Part shown: positions 10,701-19,431 of the stretch, piece by piece
How the letters are laid out: each line of letters opens with the position of its first letter
Position numbering within the stretch: the stretch's first letter is position 1
Assembly: GCF_004366715.1 (NCBI RefSeq)
Contig: NZ_SOQZ01000004.1
Span: 186,001 to 250,000 of the forward strand
Direction: 5' to 3'
Origin: Meridianimaribacter flavus
GTDB taxonomy: Bacteria > Bacteroidota > Bacteroidia > Flavobacteriales > Flavobacteriaceae
Length of the DNA: 64,000 bases
Translations under genes and position numbers: made by a program
The notes under the pieces: model-generated
Databases searched by the model: none
Told to the model about the DNA's origin: nothing
Seen by the model: the letters and a program-made list of their open reading frames with translations, nothing else

Positions 10701-10917
10701 CTAAAGCGAATAAAATAGCCAAAAATATCATGGACAGACTCAACAAAGCCATCATAAACCCAATGGTGTATGGTGAATTTAGATAAATACCTTCACCAGC
10801 AGTTAGGTTAAATTTGTAACCACAAAACCATCCTACAACCAGTAATATTACGCTTGTTAACCCTAAAACATAACGATTTCCGCTATGCTTTAATTGAAAT
10901 TGAAGTATAGCATTCAT
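7741..10917 (-). CDS. ABC transporter permease fused to M1 aminopeptidase
   Basis: A 1058-residue fusion. Residues 1 to about 560 hold at least ten hydrophobic helices of an ABC-2 type permease. The C-terminal part is an M1 metallopeptidase with the zinc motif HELAHIWWGN and a downstream glutamate in SMLTESLAMYTE, slightly further away than the standard 18 residues. The peptidase should face the periplasm. This fusion is a known Bacteroidota family. The ABC ATPase gene lies 2 bases upstream, so both form one exporter operon. The substrate is not known; a peptide processed during export is an inference. Confidence 0.88.
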   Translation of the reverse strand: MNAILQFQLKHSGNRYVLGLTSVILLVVGWFCGYKFNLTAGEGIYLNSPYTIGFMMALLSLSMIFLAILFALEILFKEWDTKFDIMLFSYPVSLKTYLIGKFSGFTLKTFLSFSILIIGFVIGQNIRTGSEMQLGFSLWSYLYPFLIFGVLNCFFVCSVLFMIAYTTRKKLLVVIGGLLLYVLYMVLLVFSNSPFMAGSIPQSIEVQQLSSLLDPFGTSAYFFEARDLSVSEKNQFIVPLKGFLAINRIVYAVLSMLFLAISYRFYVFNKATSKKVLKRKKLNVKVAIVRLTEVKTPALDFGFKSELNAIISFAKVDLIYLFKSVTIVAVSMLLVFFVGMEMYSDIDKGIRLPNYYASSGLLATAISQSFHLLGAFVLVYFINDMYWRSSSANFYLIEDSAFFSKAKLKGHLMSLAALLVFLTTLLIVLALVFQIGYGYTQIDWLAYFGVIIFNTIPLFLFGTLLLLINSIIKSKYVALGVSILAVLVFTTPLIKMLLPYPLLHVFSGFKGVFSDLNGYGAYLSAFSNRLLFGICLLGLLWIFNSYLKSNQWSKIKSFIVIIFFGLSVFTGFNFMNGYLPKSEDAQLIEAINYEKNYRHYENISQPTITDVDTKIDLHPSENAYTIQGKYRLQNLSDESINKILLNFHSDLKLENATLQIKNEEISIDKHVSEIKLNKPLLPSDTAILEFNLSYKWHAVNGHQSFNAIVNNGSFMRISNYYPSLGYQPDKEIEDEQKREAYELGNPTTLKKLEAPEVFKNDFIDLNMMVSTENNQTPMGIGDVVKTWSENDRTYTKYKADGIPFRFAVASAKYQKQSIKHRNIEIEVLYHDRHFENVNRLLKNAVLSLDYCIDNFNVYPYEKISFVEVSSFTSGFAATAYPATIFMIENMIFHANIDSDPSKDVINELAGHELAHIWWGNSQINPDEREGASMLTESLAMYTEMMIYKKLYGKEPMMQRVQIHQQIYDNEKGLYGNPPLYKVPYGATHIAYSKGAIAMVELSELIGEDKVNQALRSFLANNKYPKKPTSLDLLEEFYKVLPNDALRSKVDQLFMDVNK

Positions 10918-10919
10918 AA

Positions 10920-11801
10920 TTAACTGTTTTGAGAAAGCACATTAAAGTAAACATGCTCTAATATTGGATTAACTGGTGAAAACCCTTCAGGTTGTGAAGG
11001 TGCAACTACTGTAATTTGAAGTTGGCGTTCTATAAGCTGTTGACTGATAACATTGAGATTAGATTGGTACATTTCCAACTCAGCATTTTCAATACTTTTT
11101 GACCAGATTTTACCTTCTAATTCTGTGATTAATTCTTTAGGCTTTCCTGTTTTAAGAATTTGACCTCTGTTCATTACAGTCATTTCAGAACACAAGTTTT
11201 TCACGTCTTCAACCAAATGAGTAGATAAAATCACAACAACCTCACTACTAATATCACTTAAAAGCGTATTAAACCGATTACGTTCTTCTGGATCCAGTCC
11301 TGCTGTTGGCTCATCTACAATGATGATTTTTGGATCGCCAAGTAAAGCTTGAGCAACTCCAAAGCGTTGTTTCATACCACCAGAAAACGTATGCACCTCT
11401 TTATCTCTAAAATCCCAAAGGTTCACTTTTTCTAACAAATATTGAATCTGTTTTTGACGTTCAGTTTTGTTATTAATCCCTTTCAAAATGGCTATATGAT
11501 TTAATAAATCATAAGTATTTACTTTAGGGTAAACTCCAAAATCCTGTGGTAAGAAGCCTAGATTTTTTTTAATATAATCTGCATCTTCTACAACATTAAT
11601 ATCATTAAAGGTAATTGATCCTGAAGTTGGTTTTTGTAAACCTACAATGGTTTTCATTAAAGACGATTTTCCAGCTCCATTAGGACCTAACAAACCAAAC
11701 ATCCCATTCTTTATTTCTAGGGAAATTCCGTTAATGGCATTATAACCATTTTTATAAGTTAGATTTAGGTTGTCGATTTTTAATGTATTCATAATGTTCA
11801 T
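10920..11801 (-). CDS. ABC transporter ATP-binding protein
   Basis: A 293-residue ATPase. The Walker A is GPNGAGKSSL, the signature FSGGMKQR, the Walker B IIIVDEPTAGLDPEE and the H-loop LSTHLVED, all intact. Residues after about 230 are a short tail. It starts at ATG, with a second ATG three codons later equally possible. It energises the permease-peptidase fusion encoded 2 bases downstream. The CcmA-like sequence fits drug, polysaccharide or peptide exporters. Confidence 0.9.
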   Translation of the reverse strand: MNIMNTLKIDNLNLTYKNGYNAINGISLEIKNGMFGLLGPNGAGKSSLMKTIVGLQKPTSGSITFNDINVVEDADYIKKNLGFLPQDFGVYPKVNTYDLLNHIAILKGINNKTERQKQIQYLLEKVNLWDFRDKEVHTFSGGMKQRFGVAQALLGDPKIIIVDEPTAGLDPEERNRFNTLLSDISSEVVVILSTHLVEDVKNLCSEMTVMNRGQILKTGKPKELITELEGKIWSKSIENAELEMYQSNLNVISQQLIERQLQITVVAPSQPEGFSPVNPILEHVYFNVLSQNS

Positions 11802-11823
11802 TTTTGATTGATTATTAATTGCT

Positions 11824-13044
11824 TTAGTTTTTACGCAATTTTTCTATTTCCTTTTGCAAATCATCTTCTTGTCCAAGTTTATATCGTTTTGAAACTTCAA
11901 CTCCGAGGAGATAAGTGTCGATCGCTTTTTCCTTTTGGTTGGTCTTTTCATATAATTTTGCCAATTGCGTCAATAATCCAATGTACATTGGATAGGCTTC
12001 TGAGGCTTTTTTTAGTACAGTTATAGCTTCTAAGTCATTCTCTTTATTGACCAGAACCGAAACAAGATTAAAATAATCTTCAGCAGGTCGTCTTGCCATA
12101 TTGCCATACTTGGTTTTCAATTGTTCTTCAGCATCTAAAAAGCTATTATCACTAAAATTACTGATTAAGTCTTCATTTAGTTTTAAATCAGAAAACAAAA
12201 ACTTTAAACCATTGTAGCTCAACAGTAATCTAGATGCCATATGACCTTCATCACCTACCTCTTCATGAAGCCATCTAAAGTTTTTTGGTTGGTATTGTTT
12301 TACAACATCAACATACCTGATCAACTCTTGTTGCATTCCCCAACCGTCTCCACCACCAATTCCGAAGTAGACTGTTTTGTTTAGTATCCTATTGGATTTG
12401 AAGAAGGTTTTTGCCTTTTCAGTCATTTCTTCTTTATTCCACCAAAGTGCTGGTGATTGAATAATAAACGCATCAAAAAGTTCTGGGTTTTCCATGAGCG
12501 TGTAAACGCTAAACAAACCTCCAAAAGAATGACCTTCTAAAATACGATAAGGATGTGTTCGATAATTGTTATCTACAAAAGGAATCAACTCTTCACTTAA
12601 AAACTCTAGAAATTTTGGTGCACCTCCACTCAGTGGTATTCCTGAATTTCCAGTGCTTCCTTGTAAATCCTCTCCAGCTTTTGAAGGAGTAAAATCTCTA
12701 TTTCTGTCTAAACTTTCTATACCAACCACAATTATAGGTGGAATTAATCCCGACTCGGTTAACAGCTCAACAGTACCAACTGTGTGTTTTATGTTTTGCA
12801 AACCATCTAAGACATATAGCACTGGATATTCTGCTTGGTTATCATGATAGCCTACAGGTAAAGAAATAATTACAGGGCGTTCTTCCTTTAAAATATCAGA
12901 CTGAATTTTGTGTTGAGTTCCTAAACCCAACAATTGATAATCTTCAGTCATTTCTATTTTATTAGCTAACTGTGCGTTTGATTGATGACAAGACAAAACC
13001 ACAATGGTAATAAGTATAATATGCTTAATTAATTTAGCTTTCAC
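11824..13044 (-). CDS. Esterase D-type alpha/beta hydrolase with TPR tail
   Basis: A 406-residue secreted hydrolase. It has a signal peptide with lipoprotein-like LSC (IVVLSCHQSNAQ). The esterase fold carries VLYVLDG as oxyanion strand and GHSFGG with the nucleophile serine. Acid and histidine come later (DEGHMASR). The last 90 residues look like TPR helices (AITVLKKASEAYPMYIGLLTQLAKLYEK). The start is GTG, overlapping the previous stop as GTGA, which supports translational coupling with the DUF4386 gene. Such proteins cleave acyl or siderophore esters; the substrate here is unknown. Confidence 0.83.
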   Translation of the reverse strand: MKAKLIKHIILITIVVLSCHQSNAQLANKIEMTEDYQLLGLGTQHKIQSDILKEERPVIISLPVGYHDNQAEYPVLYVLDGLQNIKHTVGTVELLTESGLIPPIIVVGIESLDRNRDFTPSKAGEDLQGSTGNSGIPLSGGAPKFLEFLSEELIPFVDNNYRTHPYRILEGHSFGGLFSVYTLMENPELFDAFIIQSPALWWNKEEMTEKAKTFFKSNRILNKTVYFGIGGGDGWGMQQELIRYVDVVKQYQPKNFRWLHEEVGDEGHMASRLLLSYNGLKFLFSDLKLNEDLISNFSDNSFLDAEEQLKTKYGNMARRPAEDYFNLVSVLVNKENDLEAITVLKKASEAYPMYIGLLTQLAKLYEKTNQKEKAIDTYLLGVEVSKRYKLGQEDDLQKEIEKLRKN

Positions 13045-13766
13045 AATGCTAATTCTTTTAAATTCTTATAGGATTTTGTTGTTCCCTTTGTAATCATATA
13101 AAATGTTAATCCTACCTCACCAAGAGCAGCTGCAACTCCAACTATTAATGCGGTATAACCTTCATAACCTGGAACATTAAAATTTCCAAAAGTTTCAATA
13201 AGATAACCAGCTGCAGCACCTAACAACAAACCGCCAAATAGTTTTGGAAACACATTGGATTTGTATATAAGCATAGCCAGTAACAAGCAATGAATACCAA
13301 AAAATCCACCAGCAATTAAGTATCCGTAATGATGCGCTTCCATCAATAGACTGCTCATTTCCTGAGCTTGTGCTTCACTAAATGCGCTTGACATTCCGCT
13401 TGTTCCAAGCACCTTCAAAGCCATGTAGTGATTCAATAAATTTAAACTCCCTATCGCTGGATGTGCGATAAGTCTAAAGGCCGAAGACACCATGGCTAAA
13501 GTTTTATTGAAAGGTTTAAAAATCTGATACAAGAATACCGAAATGACAACATCTAAAAGGAATGCTATTAAATCTGTTGTTAAACCTAATTGAAACAAAC
13601 CTTTATTTTGAAGTATATTATTTGCGGTTTGTACAGCATTACCTGGCACAATAAGAGTTCCTCTAACATACCCTTGACTAAAACCAGCACAAATTATAAC
13701 CAACAAGTAAAGTAATCCTGTGAGTCTAATCTGTTTTATACTCGCTAACGCTTTTACACTTTTCAT
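13041..13766 (-). CDS. DUF4386 membrane protein
   Basis: A 241-residue integral membrane protein with about six hydrophobic helices, starting at ATG (MKSVKALASIKQIRLTG). It matches DUF4386 by the opening RLTGLLYLLVIICAGFS, the FQLGLTTDLIAFLLDV helix and the middle segment FRLIAHPAIGSLNLLN. The function is unknown. Its stop overlaps the start of the downstream esterase by 4 bases. Confidence 0.82.
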   Translation of the reverse strand: MKSVKALASIKQIRLTGLLYLLVIICAGFSQGYVRGTLIVPGNAVQTANNILQNKGLFQLGLTTDLIAFLLDVVISVFLYQIFKPFNKTLAMVSSAFRLIAHPAIGSLNLLNHYMALKVLGTSGMSSAFSEAQAQEMSSLLMEAHHYGYLIAGGFFGIHCLLLAMLIYKSNVFPKLFGGLLLGAAAGYLIETFGNFNVPGYEGYTALIVGVAAALGEVGLTFYMITKGTTKSYKNLKELAL

Positions 13767-13888
13767 GATTTCGACGTTTTGATTTATAAGCAAAATTCAG
13801 AAATAGGCACTTGTTTTTATTGACTGTTAGTGCCAAAGATTTGATAATTTGGGACAACGCACTTGTATACGTTTATGTCACGCAGTAA

Positions 13889-15007
13889 TTAGTTCAACTC
13901 TTTCAATAATTTCTCTGATTCTTCTTTCATCAAATCTTTAGAAATCAAATCGTTTGCAATGCGTCTTGCTTTATCTTTCTCGCCTAACGACACATAGGTT
14001 TTGGCTAATAAATACTGTAGATTTTCATTAAAAAAGTGAGGTGACGTCAATTCTACTAATGCAATACCTTTCTTCAATTCCTCATTATTTTCAGTCGATG
14101 CTAAAATCTTGTAATAACCATACGCAGCTACTAATGGTAAATCGTAATTAGCATTATTCTTAGCGAGTTCTTCTTCAGCCCAAGCTATAGTTTTGGTGTT
14201 ATCCAACACCTCCTGAATTAAATAAGCACTCCTTTCGTCATTATAAAATTCCCTTTTTACAGGCGTAAGCCCTAAAGATTCCACAACAGCTTCTGCTGAT
14301 TTTGTTGTTGAAAAAGGATTTTGACCTGTTACAAATTTTCCTGAAACAACAACTTTTGAAAGCATAAAATCGGTTTGTTTAAAAATAGCTCCTCTGGATT
14401 CTAATTTGGTTTCTAAACTAAATGGAAACTCCTTTACCCATTTTTTTCCAAAAAGTTCTTCTTCTACGTTACAAAAGCTAGTTAATTCTACACCATTTAT
14501 AATGTAATCTTTATCATCAACCACATTTACAAAAGCTGCTGGACCGTGACACACAGATGAAATAACAGTATGTTCTCTTTTGTATAAATTCAATATAATT
14601 TCCTGAAGAGAAGGGTCGAAAGGCAAATCAAACATAGCACCTTTACCTCCAACAATATAAATAGCATCGTAGTCATCGGCATTTATGTTTGCCGTAGCTA
14701 TGGTGTTGTCTAATAAGCTTAAAGCCTGTTTGTCTTCCAATAGAGTTTTGTTGTATAACTTTTCACTGTTATACTTATCAGGTTCTGCTTTGCCGCCTTT
14801 TGGACTAGCAATATCAATAGATAAATTATTGTTTTTAAAAATTAAATACGCTTGAGAGAATTCATCAAACTCATAACCTGGTCTTACAGATCCCATATCT
14901 TTTCCATAACTGCTTACCACCATCAAAACCTTTTTCTTGGTATTTTTTGTTTGAGAAAGTAGGATGATTGGTAAAAAAAGAACGATACATAAAATAGTTT
15001 TTTTCAT
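13889..15007 (-). CDS. DJ-1/PfpI (Hsp31-like) protein, exported
   Basis: A 372-residue protein with a signal peptide (IILLSQ) and a type 1 glutamine amidotransferase-like DJ-1/PfpI domain. KVLMVVSSYG opens the fold. DAIYIVGGKGAMFDLP and SSVCHGPAAFVNV carry the acidic residue and nucleophile cysteine-histidine pair. The C-terminal 90 residues form TPR-like helices. Relatives act as glyoxalases, chaperones or peptidases. Export is unusual for the Hsp31 group but known in Bacteroidota. It stands alone with an AraC gene 150 bases downstream. Confidence 0.82.
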   Translation of the reverse strand: MKKTILCIVLFLPIILLSQTKNTKKKVLMVVSSYGKDMGSVRPGYEFDEFSQAYLIFKNNNLSIDIASPKGGKAEPDKYNSEKLYNKTLLEDKQALSLLDNTIATANINADDYDAIYIVGGKGAMFDLPFDPSLQEIILNLYKREHTVISSVCHGPAAFVNVVDDKDYIINGVELTSFCNVEEELFGKKWVKEFPFSLETKLESRGAIFKQTDFMLSKVVVSGKFVTGQNPFSTTKSAEAVVESLGLTPVKREFYNDERSAYLIQEVLDNTKTIAWAEEELAKNNANYDLPLVAAYGYYKILASTENNEELKKGIALVELTSPHFFNENLQYLLAKTYVSLGEKDKARRIANDLISKDLMKEESEKLLKELN

Positions 15008-15159
15008 TTTTTGATTGTTTTGATTGAATAAAGAACACGAATGAAAAGCAAATTTGTTACTTCAAACGTTTTTTGTTCAATGACAAATGTCAAACAATCT
15101 ATGTTTTATGTATTGACCTTTTAAGCCAAAAAATTGATTATTGAGGACAGTATAATTGG

Positions 15160-16137
15160 CTACAGGTTTTTGCGATATTCATTAGGCGCTTGACCTGTCC
15201 ATCTTTTAAACGCTCTATTAAAAGCGCTTTGTTCAGAAAAGCCTGTTAAAAAGGCAATTTCACCAACCGATTGTGATGAATTGGAAAGTAATTGAGTAGC
15301 TGTTTCGTGTTGATTTTTTTGAATAAGTTCTCTAAAAGACAGATTTCTATCTGCTAATCTTCGTTTTAAGGTTCTTGCACTCATACCCAAATAGTCACCA
15401 ACCTGTGAAATACTTGGTATACCACTAGACATGGATTCTTTTAGTAGCTTATTGATTTTAGAAGTGAGCACATCTTCTTGTTCGCTTAATTTTGATTTTT
15501 CCTGCTCCATACGTTCTAGCAGAAATTGATGAATAAATTTATCGGCTTTTATTGTTGATACCTCTAGTGTGTTAGAGTTAAAAATCAAAGTATTTTCAAT
15601 TGCATTAAAGTTTACAGGACAGTCAAAATATTCAGAAAAATAATCACTATCAGAAAATGAGTGCTTAAAATTAACCTCAATAGGCTTAATGTTTTTACCT
15701 GTTACTTCATTTAAAATTCCAACCAACATCACAAAAGAGGCTTCATTAGCTGTTTTTATACCAGTTCTATAAACCTCTCTGTTTAAAACAAGTTTAGTTT
15801 TATCTTCACATACTTCCAGCTCCATACTGCCATCATCAGTAACCAGAACCATGTAACGTTTTACATTGTTTAACACGTCGATAGCTTTTAAGCATGTTTT
15901 CCAAGATAAACCTAACGTTCCATAATCTGTAGTATCTAGTTGCTTGCCTTGTCGTAATCCAAAACCTGCTTGTAGCTTATCTGCTGCTAGCTCATACACT
16001 TCTAGCAACAATTCCATTGGCACACGCTTATTCTCTACTTTATAATCTATGTAGTAGTTAAGATGCTCTTTAGTTAAACCTTCGGATAAGGCAAGTTGAA
16101 TAGCTTTGTTATATATTGTTGAAAAAACAACTGCCAT
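15160..16137 (-). CDS. AraC regulator with arabinose-binding-type sensor domain
   Basis: A 325-residue regulator starting at ATG (MAVVFSTIYNKA); an in-frame GTG three codons earlier is less likely. The N-terminal 190 residues fit the Arabinose_bd/OruR-type ligand domain. The C-terminal AraC domain ends GFSEQSAFNRAFKRWTGQAPNEYRK. An inverted repeat AAGGAC-N7-GTCCTT lies about 40 bases upstream. Adjacent DJ-1 and DUF885 genes are possible targets. Confidence 0.88.
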   Translation of the reverse strand: MAVVFSTIYNKAIQLALSEGLTKEHLNYYIDYKVENKRVPMELLLEVYELAADKLQAGFGLRQGKQLDTTDYGTLGLSWKTCLKAIDVLNNVKRYMVLVTDDGSMELEVCEDKTKLVLNREVYRTGIKTANEASFVMLVGILNEVTGKNIKPIEVNFKHSFSDSDYFSEYFDCPVNFNAIENTLIFNSNTLEVSTIKADKFIHQFLLERMEQEKSKLSEQEDVLTSKINKLLKESMSSGIPSISQVGDYLGMSARTLKRRLADRNLSFRELIQKNQHETATQLLSNSSQSVGEIAFLTGFSEQSAFNRAFKRWTGQAPNEYRKNL

Positions 16138-16178
16138 AAAAGACACTAGGTTTTTAATGACTTTAAACTACTTTATTT

Positions 16179-16197
16179 AAGGACATTGACAGTCCTT
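16179..16197. promoter_or_regulatory. Inverted repeat upstream of AraC gene
   Basis: AAGGAC (16179-16184) and GTCCTT (16192-16197) are perfect inverted arms with a 7-base loop, about 40 bases upstream of the AraC start. It could be an operator. The loop spacing also allows a weak hairpin. Confidence 0.35.
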
Positions 16198-16472
16198 TAT
16201 GAGTGTCTAAATATCAAAAATTGAAACCAAAAAGATAAACAATTTTTATTATCGCTAATTCTTTTAGGGGATATTTTGGTTGAATTGCTTTTTAAGTGAG
16301 TTGTTTCCCGACACATAAAGTAACGCTACCTGTATTCATTGTCATAGCGAATGTACAATACAAATTTGGTGTAACAGATAATAAGTTAGCTTAAAAATAG
16401 AATAAAGAACAATAGATGATAGTACTTATCTAACCAGAATTTAGCCTTCATCCGTACTATAAGTATTTAAAA
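16198..16472. other. Intergenic stretch, nothing else recognised
   Basis: This is the rest of a 335-base gap between the AraC start and the DUF885 stop. It is AT-rich, with no open frame, RNA-like fold or terminator that I can support. Confidence 0.5.
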
Positions 16473-17768
16473 TCAATCACTTTTCAGGTTAAATTCTAAA
16501 AGGGAAACAGGTATGTCTCCATACTTCAATAACTCATTATGAAATTTTATATATTCAAAGCCTTCTTTCCTTTTTGCTTCATTCAAAAATTTAAGAAATA
16601 CATCTGAGCCATACTTATAGGTAATAACCTGTGCAGGCCAGCGTTTCATTCGATTAATTTCTCGCCAGCCAATAGCATCTTGATCTACGATATGCGCTTT
16701 CCAAAAAGAAATTGCCTTTTCGTCTGACCAGCCATAATAATTTATACCCACATCTAAAACAACTCTAACAGAGCGTATTAAATCCCATTCCCATTTACCG
16801 TATTTATCATAGATGGTTTTATAAACACCTAACTCTTTACCAAAATGTTCCACATAAGCACCCCAACCTTCTACAAAACCAGAGTACCAAAACAATTGCT
16901 GTATATCTGTACGTTTTATAATAGCATTAACCATAATTTGGTAATGATGCCCTGGAATGCCTTCATGAATATAAATCCAATCTAACTGACGCTTATTAAA
17001 AGGCTGGTCAAAATAATTAAAATAGAATGTGCTATTGTTATAATATGCTGGAACTTGTGAAAGAGACTCATTAGTACCTTGAGTTATATTTACATCAGGT
17101 ATACTATCAATATATGGGAAAAAATTTGTTGCTTTTTTGGCAACTTCTCTTTTGGTGTTCTCAAATGCTTGCTGAATATCCTCAACATTATGCAAAAAGA
17201 ATGAAGCATGGTTTAAATATTCTTGAAAGGCTTGCTTTGAAAGTCCAGACCTAACTTGCAAATCTTTCATATTGGACTTAACTTTTTCAATCTCATCTAA
17301 TCCAAATTGAAACATTTCGTCTGGTGTTACAGTTATATCAACCCATTTTTTCAATAAATAAGCATACCAATTTTTTCCATTCTTAATAGTGTAAATACTC
17401 TTTTTATCATCCAACTCAGTTGCATCATCCCATTGTTTTTCCAAAGAGATACGTTCTAAATTCAATGCAACTTCGTAATTCATAATGTGATAATCTAATT
17501 GCTGATATTCATTTAAGTTTTTAACATCCACATTAGTTAATTGCTTTGCAACCGTTTTAAAAAAAACCTCCTGCTGAATTATATTTTCAATTGGCTTAAT
17601 CGACTTTAAATTCTGTACATAATTAGCTTGATGATATGGTATTTGTAATGCGATATAATTCTTTACAAAATCTTTGCGAACAGTTTCAAAGCTTTTATTC
17701 TGAGAACATAATAGTTGTGAAACCAATAAAAGAATCACTACACTATGTAATTTACTATACTTCATCAT
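16473..17768 (-). CDS. DUF885 family metalloprotein, secreted
   Basis: A 431-residue protein with a signal peptide (LLLVSQLLCSQ). The zinc-binding motif HEGIPGHHYQIM and the later glutamate segment GFVEGWGAYVEHFGKELG are the signature of DUF885, a group with a thermolysin-like gluzincin fold. Members are taken to be carboxypeptidase-like enzymes. The usual length is 550-600 residues, so this is a shorter form. It is monocistronic, with a 174-base gap before the next gene upstream. Confidence 0.83.
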   Translation of the reverse strand: MMKYSKLHSVVILLLVSQLLCSQNKSFETVRKDFVKNYIALQIPYHQANYVQNLKSIKPIENIIQQEVFFKTVAKQLTNVDVKNLNEYQQLDYHIMNYEVALNLERISLEKQWDDATELDDKKSIYTIKNGKNWYAYLLKKWVDITVTPDEMFQFGLDEIEKVKSNMKDLQVRSGLSKQAFQEYLNHASFFLHNVEDIQQAFENTKREVAKKATNFFPYIDSIPDVNITQGTNESLSQVPAYYNNSTFYFNYFDQPFNKRQLDWIYIHEGIPGHHYQIMVNAIIKRTDIQQLFWYSGFVEGWGAYVEHFGKELGVYKTIYDKYGKWEWDLIRSVRVVLDVGINYYGWSDEKAISFWKAHIVDQDAIGWREINRMKRWPAQVITYKYGSDVFLKFLNEAKRKEGFEYIKFHNELLKYGDIPVSLLEFNLKSD

Positions 17769-17942
17769 CTCAATCTTCTGTATTAAATTGAACTGTAATT
17801 GTTAATGCTATTAAAAGCTGGAGTACTTTTCTTTCTTAATGATACAAACTTTACCTCATTAGATGAATTAGCAACCTATGTGAGTTTAATGAGCTTACCA
17901 TTATCACACCATATAAAACAATTAGCATCTTTCTTTTTGTTA

Positions 17943-19310
17943 CTATTTAACTTTTGCTTTCATCCATTTAATACTCTCTTTTCCTAACGCGACACTATAA
18001 TTGTCACGTGCATGTGTCATGTAAGTACCATTTCCTAAAGTTTCGGCGTTATGTTGCATTGAGTCAAAATTTACAAAACCATGGTCAGCTTTCTTAACTA
18101 CAATAAACTCTCCTTTACCTCCATTTTTATTAACTATATCAGCTATTTTTTCTGCACTTTTTGGACTGATTGCTTGAATATCAAACTCTCCGTACATTGC
18201 CAAAACATTGGTCTTTACTTTTGTCCAGGCTTCAGGAATATTAACATCTGCTAAACTTTGCCAAAAATCGAAATGTCGTCCTATGTATTGGTTTTGTCTA
18301 AAATTGACTTCATTATCTCTAAAAAAATTGGCATAAGCTTCGTTCTCAAGAATTTCTGAACCTGAAAGTTTATTAATTAAAAAGTCTTCATTAAACTTTA
18401 AATTAACCTTATTATCTTCTTTAATTTGAGAATCTGAAACACCAAAATGCTTTGGTTGTATGGTATATAAATCTACCATATAATCGTACCAATTCTGAGC
18501 TATGCTTCCATAGGTTAAAATGCCACGAGGTGATTTCATATCGTTTAGAAGTGGAGCAATGACACCTCCCATTGAGTGTCCAAACATAAAGATGTTATCA
18601 GTATCTATTGTTTCTTGTTTCAATAAGTCTTTATAACCTTCTTTAAATGCAGTAAGCTCTTCATCAAAACTTATTTGCATACAATGCTTACTGCTCTTAC
18701 TATCTCCTACGCCTGGTTTTTCAACCCTATAAACTGCAAAACCAGCATTAACCCAATCAGATATTAACTTTTTTGCCGGATTATCATCGGTAGTTGTTTC
18801 AACAGTTCCGCAGGTATAACCTTGTAAAAAATACACAACAGGAGCCTTAATTTTATGTTTAGGTGTTACCAGAATACTTCTTAGCACATTACCTTTATAA
18901 ACCACTTCTCCATAGGTAACATCTCCATTTTCAAAAGTTTCTATAGGTCTACCAAATAAAGCAGTGGATTTAATTTTCTTTGAATTACCTGAATAAAATT
19001 CAGCTTCAATGTGATCACCTTCATACAGCTCACTAGTAATTGCCAAAACATCTTGAATTGTTCTAACAGATGACCCATTCAATTTTGTAAGTACATCATC
19101 TTGCTTTACTCCTAAATTTGCAAATGTTGAGTTTGGCATAACAGCAGTAATATGCACTCCTGTTTTAACTTTAAAATTGTGCTGCATTGCAATACTGTCG
19201 GTTAATGTTTGCATCATAATCCCTAACATACCTTTACGCTTTAATGTTTGAGATTGTAATGTTGTTGAAGCAACTAATACAATGAGAATATATAAATATT
19301 TAATTTTCAT
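17943..19310 (-). CDS. PDZ-domain alpha/beta hydrolase, secreted
   Basis: A 455-residue protein starting at MKIKYLYILIVLVAS to give a proper signal peptide; the ATG ten codons upstream would bury it. The N-terminal PDZ-like domain (about 30-110) contains TFANLGVKQDDVLTKLNG. The C-terminal alpha/beta hydrolase has FLQGYTCG, the nucleophile elbow GHSMGG and a late histidine in VKKADHGF. The substrate is unknown. It is probably an exported esterase or peptidase. Confidence 0.82.
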   Translation of the reverse strand: MKIKYLYILIVLVASTTLQSQTLKRKGMLGIMMQTLTDSIAMQHNFKVKTGVHITAVMPNSTFANLGVKQDDVLTKLNGSSVRTIQDVLAITSELYEGDHIEAEFYSGNSKKIKSTALFGRPIETFENGDVTYGEVVYKGNVLRSILVTPKHKIKAPVVYFLQGYTCGTVETTTDDNPAKKLISDWVNAGFAVYRVEKPGVGDSKSSKHCMQISFDEELTAFKEGYKDLLKQETIDTDNIFMFGHSMGGVIAPLLNDMKSPRGILTYGSIAQNWYDYMVDLYTIQPKHFGVSDSQIKEDNKVNLKFNEDFLINKLSGSEILENEAYANFFRDNEVNFRQNQYIGRHFDFWQSLADVNIPEAWTKVKTNVLAMYGEFDIQAISPKSAEKIADIVNKNGGKGEFIVVKKADHGFVNFDSMQHNAETLGNGTYMTHARDNYSVALGKESIKWMKAKVK

Positions 19311-19431
19311 GTTTAAACTTGTTGTTATATTGATTATCATATTAAAAATGGGAGAGATTTATCTTGATGAGAAGCAACCAGCAAACTTCCTTTAATTTTA
19401 CAAACTCTTCCTATTTCATTCAAAGATTTCT

